Positions 1 through 9,680 of a stretch of 64,000 bases of DNA are shown piece by piece. A program made the translations under genes and the position numbers. The stretch lies in contig JAYZDF010000089.1 of NCBI GenBank assembly GCA_036337945.1, positions 1 through 64,000 on the forward strand. The letters run 5' to 3'. Source of the stretch: JAYZDF01 sp036337945 (GTDB lineage Bacteria; Myxococcota; Kuafuiibacteriia; Kuafuiibacteriales; Kuafuiibacteriaceae). The notes under the pieces were generated by a model. That model had not been told where the DNA came from, did no database searches, and worked only from the letters and a program-made list of their open reading frames with translations. Numbering within the stretch: the first letter of the stretch is position 1; every line of letters begins with the position of its first letter.

Positions 1-1615
1 GGCGAGGCACCCTACATCTGCAGTAGTCAATACTGTCGCCTGGGCATTCTATCCCACCCTCGCAAAAGCAACTCGTGACAGGGTCTGACTGATTTGCGCC
101 CGCCTTTTCGCACATCATTTCAGGCCGGTGACACTTATCTATGTTCACAAATGCTTCTGATCGGTTGCTGGCCTGGTAGTTATTCTTCAGTTTATCAATA
201 AACTTATCGTCTGCTCGGCAAAAACATCCACCTTCTCCGCAATCGCAGAACTCACCCGCGGGGCAAGGCTCTAGTGTGAGTGCTGCTTCGTTCATGCTGC
301 ATTTTGATTGGTCATCGCACTGTTGGGGATTATATCTTCTTCCCTGAGATACAGTTAACAGACTAGAGTACTCAGCGCTTTGTGAGTGCTGATATTCAAG
401 AAGGCCAATAGCGTTAGACGAATTGAGAGTGTAACGCTCAGACTCTTTCGCCATACCAGCAATATCGCTTATAACGACAATCTCTGAGCCCTCTGATATC
501 CTTCTATTCGCCCCAGACAAATGGTTTCGCCGACTGTTCAAAATCGCGATATCGTCATAGGTTCCTCCCGGAACTAGTTCAGAGACAATCAATCCACCTG
601 GTGCGAGCCAATCCTCACTGACTGACTTAATTTCTCGAGTCGACGGAGACTCAATATCTAAAATATAGGTAAGTACAGAAGCCCCTGGAATATCTGAAGC
701 CAAGCTGCCTGGTCTGCACTGTGATTTATCTCCATCACAACGGAGAATCACCAGGTCTGTTTCGCTCTGCCCACCTACATTGCCACTCGCAACCTGCACT
801 GCTTTCGAGTCTCCGGGAAGTGAAATCACTTCAAACTGCTCGGCTTGTAAACTAAAGGGCGCAATCCCACTAACCTCAAAGACAACTGTGTCATCAGATA
901 AGCCTTCTGCTTTTACCGTAACCTCAAAGGTACCTTCTTCTTCTATCGTGATCGGGATTGACAGTATCCCATCTCGGTCGGTCACCATGTTCTTCTCAGG
1001 TAACTCATCTTCCCTCACCGAAACGCCCTGCACCGTATCAACGGTAAATCTTAAGCCAGGCAACGGATAAAGCGCGTCTGGTCGAGGAGCGTTTTTATAC
1101 TTTGCTAACGCTTGTACACGAAGGGCGCTCTCGTTTCCTGCTCCGAGGAGATTAACCTGTAAATCACCACTTTTCTTTTCCACAACAACATCCCCACTGG
1201 GACGAACAAAGTCCAAACGGATTGTCAGCATTCCTGACGCTACCTCATCACCGAAGTCCTCAATACAGCCTTCCAATAGTTCATAGCGCTGTTCAGTATC
1301 AATTCGAACGAAGCCCACAACAACGAGAACCGTATTCTTCGTCGGAAAATTTGGGATATCTTCTCCCGCAAACGGAGCCGATAACGTCCCGAGGAATGGG
1401 TCAATCTCTAAATCTTTTCCTTCTTCAAAACGCCCCAGTCGTTCGGAACAGCGAACATCAGTAGCCCCGAATCCACTTTCTCTAGAAAAGACAAAAACTT
1501 CTAGCTCATCTGTCGCGAGTCGAGTGGCTTCATTTGGGAATAGGATCTGCAGCTCTACTGGTTCATTCGTGCACGCAGCCGTGAGCAAGCACAAGAGAAA
1601 TACTGCTAGGGTCAT
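1..1615 (-). CDS. Putative lipoprotein with Cys-rich C-terminal part (partial)
   Basis: An open minus-strand frame of 538 codons runs off the left edge, so the C-terminus is missing. The ATG at 1615 lies 17 bases after the stop of the upstream gene and is preceded by AAAGAG. The N-terminus MTLAVFLLCLLTAACTNEP is a lipoprotein signal with lipobox TAAC, so the product should be lipid-anchored in the cell envelope. The middle looks like a beta-sandwich (Big/Ig-like), and from about residue 430 the chain becomes rich in Cys (for example CDCGEGGCFC). Its first half resembles the protein encoded just upstream, so the two are probably tandem paralogs. No catalytic motif is visible; function is unknown. 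It is the last visible gene of an operon reading leftward from 5075. Confidence 0.85.
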   Translation of the reverse strand, partial: MTLAVFLLCLLTAACTNEPVELQILFPNEATRLATDELEVFVFSRESGFGATDVRCSERLGRFEEGKDLEIDPFLGTLSAPFAGEDIPNFPTKNTVLVVVGFVRIDTEQRYELLEGCIEDFGDEVASGMLTIRLDFVRPSGDVVVEKKSGDLQVNLLGAGNESALRVQALAKYKNAPRPDALYPLPGLRFTVDTVQGVSVREDELPEKNMVTDRDGILSIPITIEEEGTFEVTVKAEGLSDDTVVFEVSGIAPFSLQAEQFEVISLPGDSKAVQVASGNVGGQSETDLVILRCDGDKSQCRPGSLASDIPGASVLTYILDIESPSTREIKSVSEDWLAPGGLIVSELVPGGTYDDIAILNSRRNHLSGANRRISEGSEIVVISDIAGMAKESERYTLNSSNAIGLLEYQHSQSAEYSSLLTVSQGRRYNPQQCDDQSKCSMNEAALTLEPCPAGEFCDCGEGGCFCRADDKFIDKLKNNYQASNRSEAFVNIDKCHRPEMMCEKAGANQSDPVTSCFCEGGIECPGDSIDYCRCRVPR

Positions 1616-1632
1616 TGTTCTCTTTATATCAG

Positions 1633-4215
1633 TCAATTGCGCCCCTTGGCTCGAAACACAGCCAGTTCATACGAAGTTCGCCCTCTACACAAAAGAGCAA
1701 TATCCGCTAAACCATCTGCGTCGAGATCTTTCGCGACCAGACCGATTGCAGAGTCGCACCCCAACTCGGGCGAACTCACATCGATACTCGACAATAATTC
1801 ACCGAGCGCTCTCACGCCTTTATCCGCATCTGAGCCACTGGATGGAGACCCGAGCCAAACCTTAATTCGGCGCGAATTTGAAGGCTTTGCATATAAAACG
1901 GCGATGTCATCAACTCCATCCCCATTAAAGTCAGCCACCGCGATCTTTTTTGCATCAGAAGGAGTCCTACCGGCGCTTTCTGAACGAGGCAACAGGGTCG
2001 TCTGGATACTGTTTCGTGTGGCTCGGTCACTCGCTCCTAAATTGACATGGTTATGAGTTCCACCAAAAAATACTCGAACTTCATTAGTGCTCTCAAATTT
2101 ACCAATGAGCACAACGTCTTCATAAGGAGATGACGTAAACTGGCCACGCCTCAAATCCTCAATAAAGAAATAATTCCAAAAAGAGGTCGGGCTTAGGCAA
2201 CCGAGACCCTCTCCCACGCAATAATCAGCGATTTCAGCAGGAACACCGGAGTTTTGTTCGGCACACATCGAGAGCGTTGGCGAAAGTATACAAGTCCCAT
2301 CGGAACAGCTTTCCAAACACATCCCTACACCTGGCTCGCCCGACTGTATCGCAACACATTGCCTCGCCGCACCAGAACCGCAGGAGTTAGCTACCTGCGG
2401 GTCACATAATCGACCCTGCGCGCGAATCCCTCGAGCGTACTGTGCAGCGCCTCCGATTGGCCGAGCAAATACAATATCCACATTATGTAGGTCGCGCACA
2501 TTTTCAGAACCGCCCCATCGCAAGACTTCAAAACCATCTGATTTTGAGCCTAAGTTGTAGCAGCTGCAGTTTCCACCCATTGACCCGGTGTTCAAAATGG
2601 GCAGTTCACCTTGCGTAACAGCACCTACTCCAGAGCTATAGACGTTCATGACAAAGACATCCGAAGGGCCCGCATGTCGACCAACGATGAGGTCGTTATA
2701 GCCATCTGCGTCCATATCCGCATGATGAATCGTCATTTCTTGACCTTTATTTACAAGAAAGTAGTCTTCGCAGGTCTCGCAAGAAATGTCTCGAGCATCG
2801 CAAGCGCAGCGACCACAGGGTTGGCTCGATTCATCAAACTTTCGAATAGCGGTCCCCTCACGTTCAAACATTGTGAGCTTCAATCGCACCTGATCCAGTT
2901 CATTTTCGCCAGTAACCGCAGCCAACACCGGGATGGTCCGCGCAGGCGCTGAAGCATTGGTTTCATTAGCCCGGAATGCATAACCATGCAGGCCTAGAAT
3001 ACTCGTGCTACTCGTTCCAGCCAAAGACGACGTATAAGACTCACGCAGTGTATCTCCAACGATGTCTAGCACTGAAATCGTTACACCATTCGACGCACTT
3101 ACACCTAATGCCACAAGGGAACTTGGAATCCCCAGAGCCTGTTCACCAGGAAGCGTAGCTATCAAGGGGACCTGTCCACTCAAATCACCCAAAGCTAACT
3201 TGGTTGGAGGCTCAAAGCGAACCGCTTCTGCGCAGTGTACAGGAAAAGTCTGCGCGAGCGTATCTCTCCCTGCTATTTTAGCGCTCACCTGAAATGTCCC
3301 ATTGCAATTCTGAACATTACGAAATTCGGGTCGAACGACGCCCTCTTTGTCAGTAAGGACGAACTTGTTATTGAGTTCGACTCCAGAGTTTTCGCTCAGT
3401 GATAGCTCAATCGGAACGTGGCTGCGATCATTACACTTGGGATCCATCGAAGGATGCACACAATCTACACAGTTGACCTGTCCAGCACTACACGAGTTAA
3501 AGTAAATACATAAACCTGGACTCAGGTTCGGCTTCAGAGAATCTGGCAGATTCCCCGCGGGTTCGTCTACGATCACGAACTCTGGAGAGCGACATGGTTC
3601 TAAATTTACTGCCGCTGGCGGTAAAGGGCCGAGCTCTATTTCTGCCTCCGATGGTGAGCCCTGCCCCACAAATAAGCATGCTTCGCCAATTAATTTATCC
3701 AGTTGAGGATTGCCCGACGAGACATCTTCTATAAATCGTACGCACTGACAGCCTGCAACTAAAGTCTCTTTTTCGGCGTCTTGTTCACCCGATAGGGAAC
3801 CTCGTCCTTCTATGTATACCAAAAGCGCTTGCCACGGATTACGTGCTTCTCTCTGCGCAAGCTCGCCGAGTTCCAAGTCCCACTCATCTCCTTCTAGCGG
3901 AAATTCACGTGGTTCACGTTCGACGAGAACCCGCAGATCAGAAAGTTGTTTTTCATTGCGATCGAAAAGAGTCGTAGGACGAAAGAAGCCAAGTTTTTCA
4001 CAGCCAATAAACTCTGTTGCACCGGTGAGTGATTCCGTATTCGAAAAAGGCTCGGCAACGGTCACGGCGACCTGAGAGATATGCTCGCGGAAATCTGAAT
4101 CCCGAAAAGAAAATCCAAGGTCTGCCACAGACGATTCGCAGCTCGCGGCGAGAATGCACGAAACAAGACCAAGTTGAGCCAAACATGGCCCGCTTGATTT
4201 TGTGTAACCCGTCAA
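1633..4215 (-). CDS. FG-GAP repeat lipoprotein
   Basis: An 860-residue lipoprotein. The signal region ends in lipobox LAASC near residue 26. The N-terminal 400 residues look like beta-sandwich domains with scattered Cys pairs. The C-terminal half carries FG-GAP/VCBS-like calcium-loop repeats, seen as DMDADGYNDLIVG, DFNGDGVDDIAVLY and DLDADGLADIALLC, separated by a Cys-rich insert around residues 600-680. Proteins with such repeats usually form beta-propellers on the cell surface and take part in adhesion or ligand binding; the role here is inferred only. The start ATG overlaps the stop of the upstream gene (ATGA at 4212-4215), which points to translational coupling. The next gene downstream is a shorter paralog of its N-terminal part. 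Confidence 0.9.
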   Translation of the reverse strand: MTGYTKSSGPCLAQLGLVSCILAASCESSVADLGFSFRDSDFREHISQVAVTVAEPFSNTESLTGATEFIGCEKLGFFRPTTLFDRNEKQLSDLRVLVEREPREFPLEGDEWDLELGELAQREARNPWQALLVYIEGRGSLSGEQDAEKETLVAGCQCVRFIEDVSSGNPQLDKLIGEACLFVGQGSPSEAEIELGPLPPAAVNLEPCRSPEFVIVDEPAGNLPDSLKPNLSPGLCIYFNSCSAGQVNCVDCVHPSMDPKCNDRSHVPIELSLSENSGVELNNKFVLTDKEGVVRPEFRNVQNCNGTFQVSAKIAGRDTLAQTFPVHCAEAVRFEPPTKLALGDLSGQVPLIATLPGEQALGIPSSLVALGVSASNGVTISVLDIVGDTLRESYTSSLAGTSSTSILGLHGYAFRANETNASAPARTIPVLAAVTGENELDQVRLKLTMFEREGTAIRKFDESSQPCGRCACDARDISCETCEDYFLVNKGQEMTIHHADMDADGYNDLIVGRHAGPSDVFVMNVYSSGVGAVTQGELPILNTGSMGGNCSCYNLGSKSDGFEVLRWGGSENVRDLHNVDIVFARPIGGAAQYARGIRAQGRLCDPQVANSCGSGAARQCVAIQSGEPGVGMCLESCSDGTCILSPTLSMCAEQNSGVPAEIADYCVGEGLGCLSPTSFWNYFFIEDLRRGQFTSSPYEDVVLIGKFESTNEVRVFFGGTHNHVNLGASDRATRNSIQTTLLPRSESAGRTPSDAKKIAVADFNGDGVDDIAVLYAKPSNSRRIKVWLGSPSSGSDADKGVRALGELLSSIDVSSPELGCDSAIGLVAKDLDADGLADIALLCRGRTSYELAVFRAKGRN

Positions 4216-5075
4216 GTTCCATCTCCAGTCTCAGAAATTCGCAGCGTTACAGTATCCGAACCAGAACTCATCGCAGCAAAGATACCAGCACCTATGCCTG
4301 TTGCGGCGATTGCCACTGCGCTCCAAAACCACCATTGATTTGCTAAGTCCAACTTTCCAGATGCGCCTTGTAGAACAGTGAAGTCCAGCGGGTAACGAGA
4401 GCTGCCATCTTCGACGAATACACCTCCCCAACGGTCTACTCCACGAACCAAATATTCCATTTGATAAGCCTCTTCGCTGCCTGGAACAGATAGAGCCGGA
4501 ATGATAACAGTCACCTCATCATCAGCCCTTGCGGTCAACATCGTAAATGCTTTGACACCTGATCGACGAAAGTAGACTTGAATTTTGTCGATCATTCTCA
4601 GTCGGTCTTCGAGCTTCACTCGAACGGGAACTGGAGCGTTCGGCTTGACTGCCTTGTCGACAGAGTGAGAGATGGCCAGTCTTCTTCGCGAAGGAGCGAT
4701 ATTCTGAGCGTCATTGAAGCAAGATCTAATCTTTGGGGGGATTTGCTTTGGCATTTTGTATTCGGGATTCAATGCTAACAAGATCTCAAAGTCACGATGA
4801 CACCTTTCGCGTTCACCGTTGATGGCATCAACAAAGGCCTTGAGACGGTATATCTCGCCTAGATCCCACTTACAGTTGTTCGCGTATTCAATCGCTCGTT
4901 GAAGCGTCTGGGCTGCTTCGTCAAATCGTAAATCCTCGTAATACTGCAATGCGCGAGTCAGGTGGGGATTCGGTCGACATTCAGCATTCGAAGCCCCTTG
5001 CCCATATGCTGTAACAGACCACAGCGGACAAGAAATGATTACGATTGCGCACAGATAATATCTAAAAGCCTTCAA
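4212..5075 (-). CDS. TPR-like periplasmic protein with C-terminal membrane segment
   Basis: A 287-residue protein with a signal peptide (MKAFRYYLCAIVIISCPLWS..., probable cleavage after AYG). Residues 35-110 contain TPR-like helical pairs (HLTRALQYYEDLRFDEAAQT). A beta-rich region follows, and then one transmembrane helix near residues 250-272 (WWFWSAVAIAATGIGAGIF) before a short tail. This layout (secreted TPR, Ig-like region, late membrane helix) is frequent among uncharacterised envelope proteins of Myxococcota. It is the first gene of the operon that continues with the two lipoproteins at 1633-4215 and 1-1615, so a shared envelope role is likely. No enzyme motif is seen. Confidence 0.85.
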   Translation of the reverse strand: MKAFRYYLCAIVIISCPLWSVTAYGQGASNAECRPNPHLTRALQYYEDLRFDEAAQTLQRAIEYANNCKWDLGEIYRLKAFVDAINGERERCHRDFEILLALNPEYKMPKQIPPKIRSCFNDAQNIAPSRRRLAISHSVDKAVKPNAPVPVRVKLEDRLRMIDKIQVYFRRSGVKAFTMLTARADDEVTVIIPALSVPGSEEAYQMEYLVRGVDRWGGVFVEDGSSRYPLDFTVLQGASGKLDLANQWWFWSAVAIAATGIGAGIFAAMSSGSDTVTLRISETGDGT

Positions 5076-5188
5076 TATTCAGAAGCTTACCTATTCCGAA
5101 GGGTCTCGGCAAGACTGCAATTTCACGCGAATGATAGGTGACATTTGTTGGCTTCACGCCTACACTTTACGAGGCTGCAGGAAATTTT

Positions 5189-6433
5189 GTGAATCTTCTC
5201 TTCTCTCAGATAATCACCATTTTTGGAATCCTTGTAACTTCTTTGCTCATAAGCGGTTGCCAAACCCGTTGCTTTAGCGACTTCGACTGCGGTGACCTCT
5301 CTTTTTGCACTCCGTCTGGACGCTGCGAAACCGAATGTTTCACAGATAAAGACTGCACGAATCCTCCTGAATGTGACGGAAATCCGGCAGCCTGCGAGTG
5401 TAAAGGGCTCCGCTGTAATCCTTATGGCGCTTGCATTGGACAGTGTTATTCTGACTTCACAAAAATCCAGAGTACGCCTCCGGACGATGAAATCCCTACT
5501 GAAATAGACGGATGGGACCGCCCTCCAGGCGACGGGAAGGCATTTATCCTCAAGACACTCGCTATCGCGGGCGAGACCAGCGGGTTCAATCTTGACGGGC
5601 GCTGCAAAGGCACCGGCGAGTGTATCGACAATAGCCTATGGCAATTGGGTGAGCTCGGAAATGCGTCTATTCGACAAGGCTTACTCAATGGAGAAACGCT
5701 GCTACTGATCGAACTGGTAGGTATCGATGAAGATTTTCGTGGAAACGATCGGAATCTGACTTTGAAGATATATGCGGCTAGAGATGCAGACCAACCCATT
5801 CGTTCATCCAATAATTTCTCTATTCCTGAAGGAGCCTCTTCTTGCTGCGAATTCAAATTGAGCGAACAGTCTGTGCGAGGAAATCCACGGCAAGCCATCG
5901 CCCGCGCTCCTGCACGAATTGAACTTGGGGACCTCCGAACTTTGGGTACGGTTTACTTGCGGATCGCCATCTCTATCGGCAGTCCACCTTATCCGGAGTT
6001 AGATTTGCGGAGATTGCTCATCTCCAGCAGAGTAGCATCAGACTTTTCTCAAATGAGTGACGGTTTGCTCGGCGCAGCACTACCCGCACGCACCTTGGCA
6101 CAAACGAATAATCCATACTGCCAAACTTTGAGCACTTTCTGTCCTCAGACTTTGCCCGACTCAAGCCTCCTCGACCTCGTTGTAGCGCTATTGCAGCCTG
6201 ACCTCGATATGGACGGCGATGGACTCGAGGTCGTGTTACCAGGCGCGAATGGCCGAATCGCTGAATGCTACGACGGCTGTGGTCTGAATTGCTCAGAGTT
6301 CGGCCCCTCTATTCCACCCTATGATGTTAACGAACCGTATACCTGCGCCTTACAACCTGAAATTCAAGATGGTTTTTCCGTCACTTTCAGTTTCGATGCT
6401 GTTCAAGCTTATGTAGTTGGAATCGGCAGGTGA
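5189..6433 (+). CDS. Cys-rich lipoprotein
   Basis: A lipoprotein of about 414 residues. The frame opens at a GTG at 5138, but the GTG at 5189 has a good ribosome site (AGGAA five bases upstream) and gives a compact signal peptide VNLLFSQIITIFGILVTSL followed by lipobox LISGC, so I prefer it. Directly after the lipidated Cys comes a Cys-rich segment with the spacing CFSDFDCGDLSFC and CFTDKDC, the same small disulfide motif found in the lipoproteins at 48504 and 52341. The remaining 300 residues are not recognised and look globular and beta-rich. The gene is divergent from the 1-5075 operon and is followed 16 bases later by another lipoprotein gene, so the two are probably co-transcribed. Confidence 0.85.
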   Translation: MNLLFSQIITIFGILVTSLLISGCQTRCFSDFDCGDLSFCTPSGRCETECFTDKDCTNPPECDGNPAACECKGLRCNPYGACIGQCYSDFTKIQSTPPDDEIPTEIDGWDRPPGDGKAFILKTLAIAGETSGFNLDGRCKGTGECIDNSLWQLGELGNASIRQGLLNGETLLLIELVGIDEDFRGNDRNLTLKIYAARDADQPIRSSNNFSIPEGASSCCEFKLSEQSVRGNPRQAIARAPARIELGDLRTLGTVYLRIAISIGSPPYPELDLRRLLISSRVASDFSQMSDGLLGAALPARTLAQTNNPYCQTLSTFCPQTLPDSSLLDLVVALLQPDLDMDGDGLEVVLPGANGRIAECYDGCGLNCSEFGPSIPPYDVNEPYTCALQPEIQDGFSVTFSFDAVQAYVVGIGR

Positions 6434-6449
6434 CTTTCTACAAAATTCC

Positions 6450-7463
6450 ATGAGCTTCTCTCGCACGAATTTCGTCGCTCTTTTCGGCTCGAGCATAATT
6501 CTTGCGACGGGATGCGCGTCTACGACCTCCATACGAGTGTACGAAGAATCAGCACCAAAACACGCAATCAAGTATTTTGGTGTTTCCGCTGTCCAGCTCT
6601 TGTACGAAGGTCAAACACTGGAAGGGAGTCAAAGAACGCAGAGGCTACTCGACTTTCTGTCGGAAAAGACGAAATGGTCCATAGTACCGTCTAACGAGTT
6701 CTCGGTCGTTAACCCGCTAGAGACAGATCCGATTCGTAAAACAGATCTCCTCTTGCGGCTGAAATCCCCAAAAAACCTCGCCCATAAGATAGCTTTATTG
6801 GAAACCACGGTTTCATTTAGAGAATCGAAAGGGAGAGCCACAATTCGCGCCTCAACCGGGACCATGATTGGCAGAGCTCATGAGATCGACCTTGTTATAC
6901 GAATGACTGTGAGCGGAGAGAATGGCCGCGTTCTGTTCGATGCAGAATCAGTCACGAGAGTAGACCCATTTGCTATCACACCCGATTTCGATTCTCGAAG
7001 CTATGTTGATGTTGCATTATCCGCTTTGGCAGACACGATGGTGGAAGAACTCGAGGGACACGTTCTCTCCCATCAAAGGGAGATAAAACTCTTCGGAAGG
7101 CCCACCATAAATGGACTGAAATCTTATCCTAGCCGAACACTTCGCTCTCTGCATTCACCTCAACTAGGCCAAATGGAAAAAGACATCCGCCATTGGCATA
7201 TCCTGCAGTACTTCGACTCGACCGCAACCATTGACGATGCAAAACATGACGCCTCAAAAGGTATTGCTTTTTGTCTCACGAAAGAACTTGAGAACACATC
7301 GCTTCGTTCAGGAGACTGCATCATTTCGATTGGTCAAAAGAGTATCGCTAATGCTCATCAGTTATATTTATACCTGGGCGAAAACCCAAAAACAAAAACG
7401 TTTTTGCTCAAAGTTCTCCGAGCAGGGACCAGTGTCCCTGTAGACGTTAGTCTAACCCCCTAA
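6450..7463 (+). CDS. Lipoprotein with C-terminal PDZ-like domain
   Basis: A 337-residue protein. The frame is open from 6417, but the ATG at 6450 gives a normal lipoprotein signal (MSFSRTNFVALFGSSIILA, lipobox ATGC), so it is chosen. Residues 30-240 are unrecognised and resemble envelope proteins that average many beta strands. Residues about 250-335 look like a PDZ-type domain: SLRSGDCIISIGQKSIAN followed by VLRAGTSVPVDVSL, as in the ligand-binding repeats of DegP/RseP-type proteins. No protease domain is present. It follows the Cys-rich lipoprotein gene at 5189 closely and overlaps the convergent gene at 7460 by 4 bases. Confidence 0.85.
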   Translation: MSFSRTNFVALFGSSIILATGCASTTSIRVYEESAPKHAIKYFGVSAVQLLYEGQTLEGSQRTQRLLDFLSEKTKWSIVPSNEFSVVNPLETDPIRKTDLLLRLKSPKNLAHKIALLETTVSFRESKGRATIRASTGTMIGRAHEIDLVIRMTVSGENGRVLFDAESVTRVDPFAITPDFDSRSYVDVALSALADTMVEELEGHVLSHQREIKLFGRPTINGLKSYPSRTLRSLHSPQLGQMEKDIRHWHILQYFDSTATIDDAKHDASKGIAFCLTKELENTSLRSGDCIISIGQKSIANAHQLYLYLGENPKTKTFLLKVLRAGTSVPVDVSLTP

Positions 7464-7939
7464 AGAGATGAAGCAAGCTCCATCGTCCAAGAAAGTTCTC
7501 CCTTAGTTTCAGAACGAAACCAGTAAAACAGAAGCTCAAGGTCACGTTGGGAATTTTTATTCTTTGTAACTCTGCCGTCTGACAAAAACCGATACCAAAT
7601 CTTCGTACGAACTCGAGCACGGCTTCCTGAACGATCAAAATCGACTTCCTGAATATCGAATCGCATTATATCGAGGTTCTCATGTTTCATTACGAATACT
7701 CGCTTAATGAGCTTTGGGATATCTCGTTGTTCTTGCGTCGATTTCAAATGATACGTTGATGCTCGAGCGAAGTCTTTAAACTGAAGATCTTCCAAAAAAT
7801 CATAGGTACGTTCGGACAACCAACGTTTCTCGCTGCCGCCAATATCGACATTTCCGATAGAAATACCGTACTCATACGCAAATGCGCTGAGTCCCGCTAA
7901 AGCGATAACAACTCCTAATATTATAAGTTTCGTCTTCAT
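7460..7939 (-). CDS. Small membrane-anchored protein of unknown function
   Basis: A 159-residue protein starting MKTKLIILGVVIALAGLSAFA, a single N-terminal membrane helix or uncleaved signal. The rest is a small alpha/beta domain with many aromatic and charged residues (KIWYRFLSDG, DLELLFYWFRSETKGELSW), similar in style to NTF2/SnoaL-like or DUF4864-like periplasmic domains, though I cannot assign a family. It is the last gene of the minus-strand group with the ABC permease (7946) and ATPase (8676), six bases after the permease stop, so it may be an accessory subunit of that transporter. Its 3' end overlaps the convergent lipoprotein gene by 4 bases. Confidence 0.8.
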   Translation of the reverse strand: MKTKLIILGVVIALAGLSAFAYEYGISIGNVDIGGSEKRWLSERTYDFLEDLQFKDFARASTYHLKSTQEQRDIPKLIKRVFVMKHENLDIMRFDIQEVDFDRSGSRARVRTKIWYRFLSDGRVTKNKNSQRDLELLFYWFRSETKGELSWTMELASSL

Positions 7940-7945
7940 ATTCTC

Positions 7946-8683
7946 TCAGTCTTTAGCTTGTTTCAGTTGCCACAGTGTAACAACAAAAAGACCAGCTATC
8001 ATTAGAGCCAAAGGTAAAATATGAAACGATGTAGACACAATTGAGTCGCCCTCTTGCCACCACATTTTCATACTTTCATAACCCCAGTAGACGGGCATCG
8101 TAAACTGCGCACTCTCTGTCCAATTACTGAGCTTTCCCTCGCCAAGCGCAAACTCTGAAAAGAGTATTTGCGGAATAATTAACAGAGGCACGCACACCAC
8201 GGCTCGATCGGTGGTTCGGACCATCGCAGACACAAAAAAACCCAGCGCCATTCCCGTCCAACTCACTAACACTCCTGCAAGCATAAGCACCACTATTGGG
8301 ACATCAAGCGGAATAAACAAGCTTACTAATGCGAATAAGAGTAACGTCTGAAACAGGATCACGACACTTTGGACAAGATATTTTGATGCCAAGTATGAAG
8401 CCACTGACAGGCTAAACATTCGTTCACGGAGAAATAGAGTGCGTTCCTTAACGATTTCACGGCAGCTATTTATCGCACCAAAGAAGAAGCAGCTTAGGCA
8501 TAGAACAAAATATAAAGTTAGAGAATCACCAGAGATATTACGCCACACCCCCGCCACACTAAGCCCTATGAGAGCTACTTGTAGAAGATTCAGGAATACC
8601 GCCCGGTAGTCAGAAAGCAATAAATGTCCATATCGCTGGCTAAGCACGCGAAACTGGTGTTGGTCGAAGCGTATCTTATTCAC
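7946..8683 (-). CDS. ABC-2 type transporter permease
   Basis: A 245-residue integral membrane protein with about six hydrophobic helices, a cytoplasmic N-terminal segment and the ABC-2/ABCG-type motif region INSCREIVKERTLFLRERMF between the second and third helices. This Glu/Arg-rich coupling segment is typical of ABCG-like permeases. The GTG start at 8683 overlaps the end of the ATPase gene by 8 bases, so the two are translationally coupled and should form one exporter (half-transporter pair). The substrate cannot be read from the sequence; the lipase-like lipoprotein gene upstream is the only hint, and it does not settle it. Confidence 0.9.
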   Translation of the reverse strand: MNKIRFDQHQFRVLSQRYGHLLLSDYRAVFLNLLQVALIGLSVAGVWRNISGDSLTLYFVLCLSCFFFGAINSCREIVKERTLFLRERMFSLSVASYLASKYLVQSVVILFQTLLLFALVSLFIPLDVPIVVLMLAGVLVSWTGMALGFFVSAMVRTTDRAVVCVPLLIIPQILFSEFALGEGKLSNWTESAQFTMPVYWGYESMKMWWQEGDSIVSTSFHILPLALMIAGLFVVTLWQLKQAKD

Positions 8684-9644
8684 CTTTACCCCGTTGTGCT
8701 TTTAACTCCTGCAATTTCTCTTCTGGAGTCTTTCCTCGATGTTCAAGATTGCTGCGCTCTGCGGCAGGTTGCCCAGAAGAATTGACACGGTGTTCAATCA
8801 ACTGATTTTCTTGTCCTGCCTTCGACCAATCGATGGACTCACGTGGTTGACGTAAACGTTCAGATACAAATTCTCTGCAGACCGATGATTCTTCGAACCG
8901 TTGCAGATGTTCTTCAAGCCGATCGGACGTAAGCACTTTATATATCGAAAGCAGATGGTCGACCTCAAAATGCGTGGCTGCGTGTTTAGGAGGCCCTACA
9001 AAAAGCACGCGCCCTTCGCACATGAATACCACAAGATCAACACAGTCGAGGGTCGTCAGCACATGAGTCGTAACCAACGTAATCCTTTGGGGCGTCGTGA
9101 GGTCGCGAAACAGTTTCATTGATGCTGCCTCGAGCGCTGGATCAAGACCACTCGTTGGCTCATCGAGGAAAAGAACCGGAGGTTCCGCTAACAACTCCAC
9201 TGCCACTGAAACACGCTTTCGTTGGCCTCCAGATAAACTGCGTACTGTTTTCGATTGGTGTTCTGCTAATTCTAAAATCGTTAAGAGGCGATTAACTTTT
9301 GCTTTCCTAAGAGCGTCGGGAATATCAGGGGGTAATCGAAGTCGAGAGGCGTAATCAAGAGTCGCTGAAACGCTCAGTTGTTGATGAACAAGGTCATCCT
9401 GCGGGACATAGCCAATCTTCGTTCGATGGTCATCGAAGTTCGAATAAAGCTCTTGGTTTCCTAAGTAAACTCCACCCTCGCCTTGGCTGAATCCGCACAG
9501 TGCTTTCAAAAGGGTCGATTTTCCTGAACCTGAGGGCCCCAACAACGCAATGAGCTCACCTCCTCGAAGAGACAGGTTCACTTGCTGTATTATCTTGTTA
9601 CCACCTCGCGTCACCGCAAGTTCTTGTGCATCCAGACGTAGCAT
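8676..9644 (-). CDS. ABC transporter ATP-binding protein (ABCG-like)
   Basis: A 322-residue ATPase. Walker A is GPSGSGKST (about residue 36), the Q-loop lies in GYVPQDD, the signature is LSGGQRKRVSVAVEL, Walker B is VLFLDEPTSGLD, and the switch His is in TTH. The GGQRKR signature and the DEPTSGLDP form are typical of the ABCG/white family. After residue 235 there is a linker, and the last 60 residues are hydrophilic and lack a membrane domain. The ATG at 9644 is preceded by AGAGAAAG. It pairs with the permease at 7946, so the complex should pump a substrate across the inner membrane. All catalytic motifs appear intact. Confidence 0.95.
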   Translation of the reverse strand: MLRLDAQELAVTRGGNKIIQQVNLSLRGGELIALLGPSGSGKSTLLKALCGFSQGEGGVYLGNQELYSNFDDHRTKIGYVPQDDLVHQQLSVSATLDYASRLRLPPDIPDALRKAKVNRLLTILELAEHQSKTVRSLSGGQRKRVSVAVELLAEPPVLFLDEPTSGLDPALEAASMKLFRDLTTPQRITLVTTHVLTTLDCVDLVVFMCEGRVLFVGPPKHAATHFEVDHLLSIYKVLTSDRLEEHLQRFEESSVCREFVSERLRQPRESIDWSKAGQENQLIEHRVNSSGQPAAERSNLEHRGKTPEEKLQELKAQRGKGE

Positions 9645-9680
9645 CTTTCTCTAGGACTTTTACCACACCTAACTTATGTA

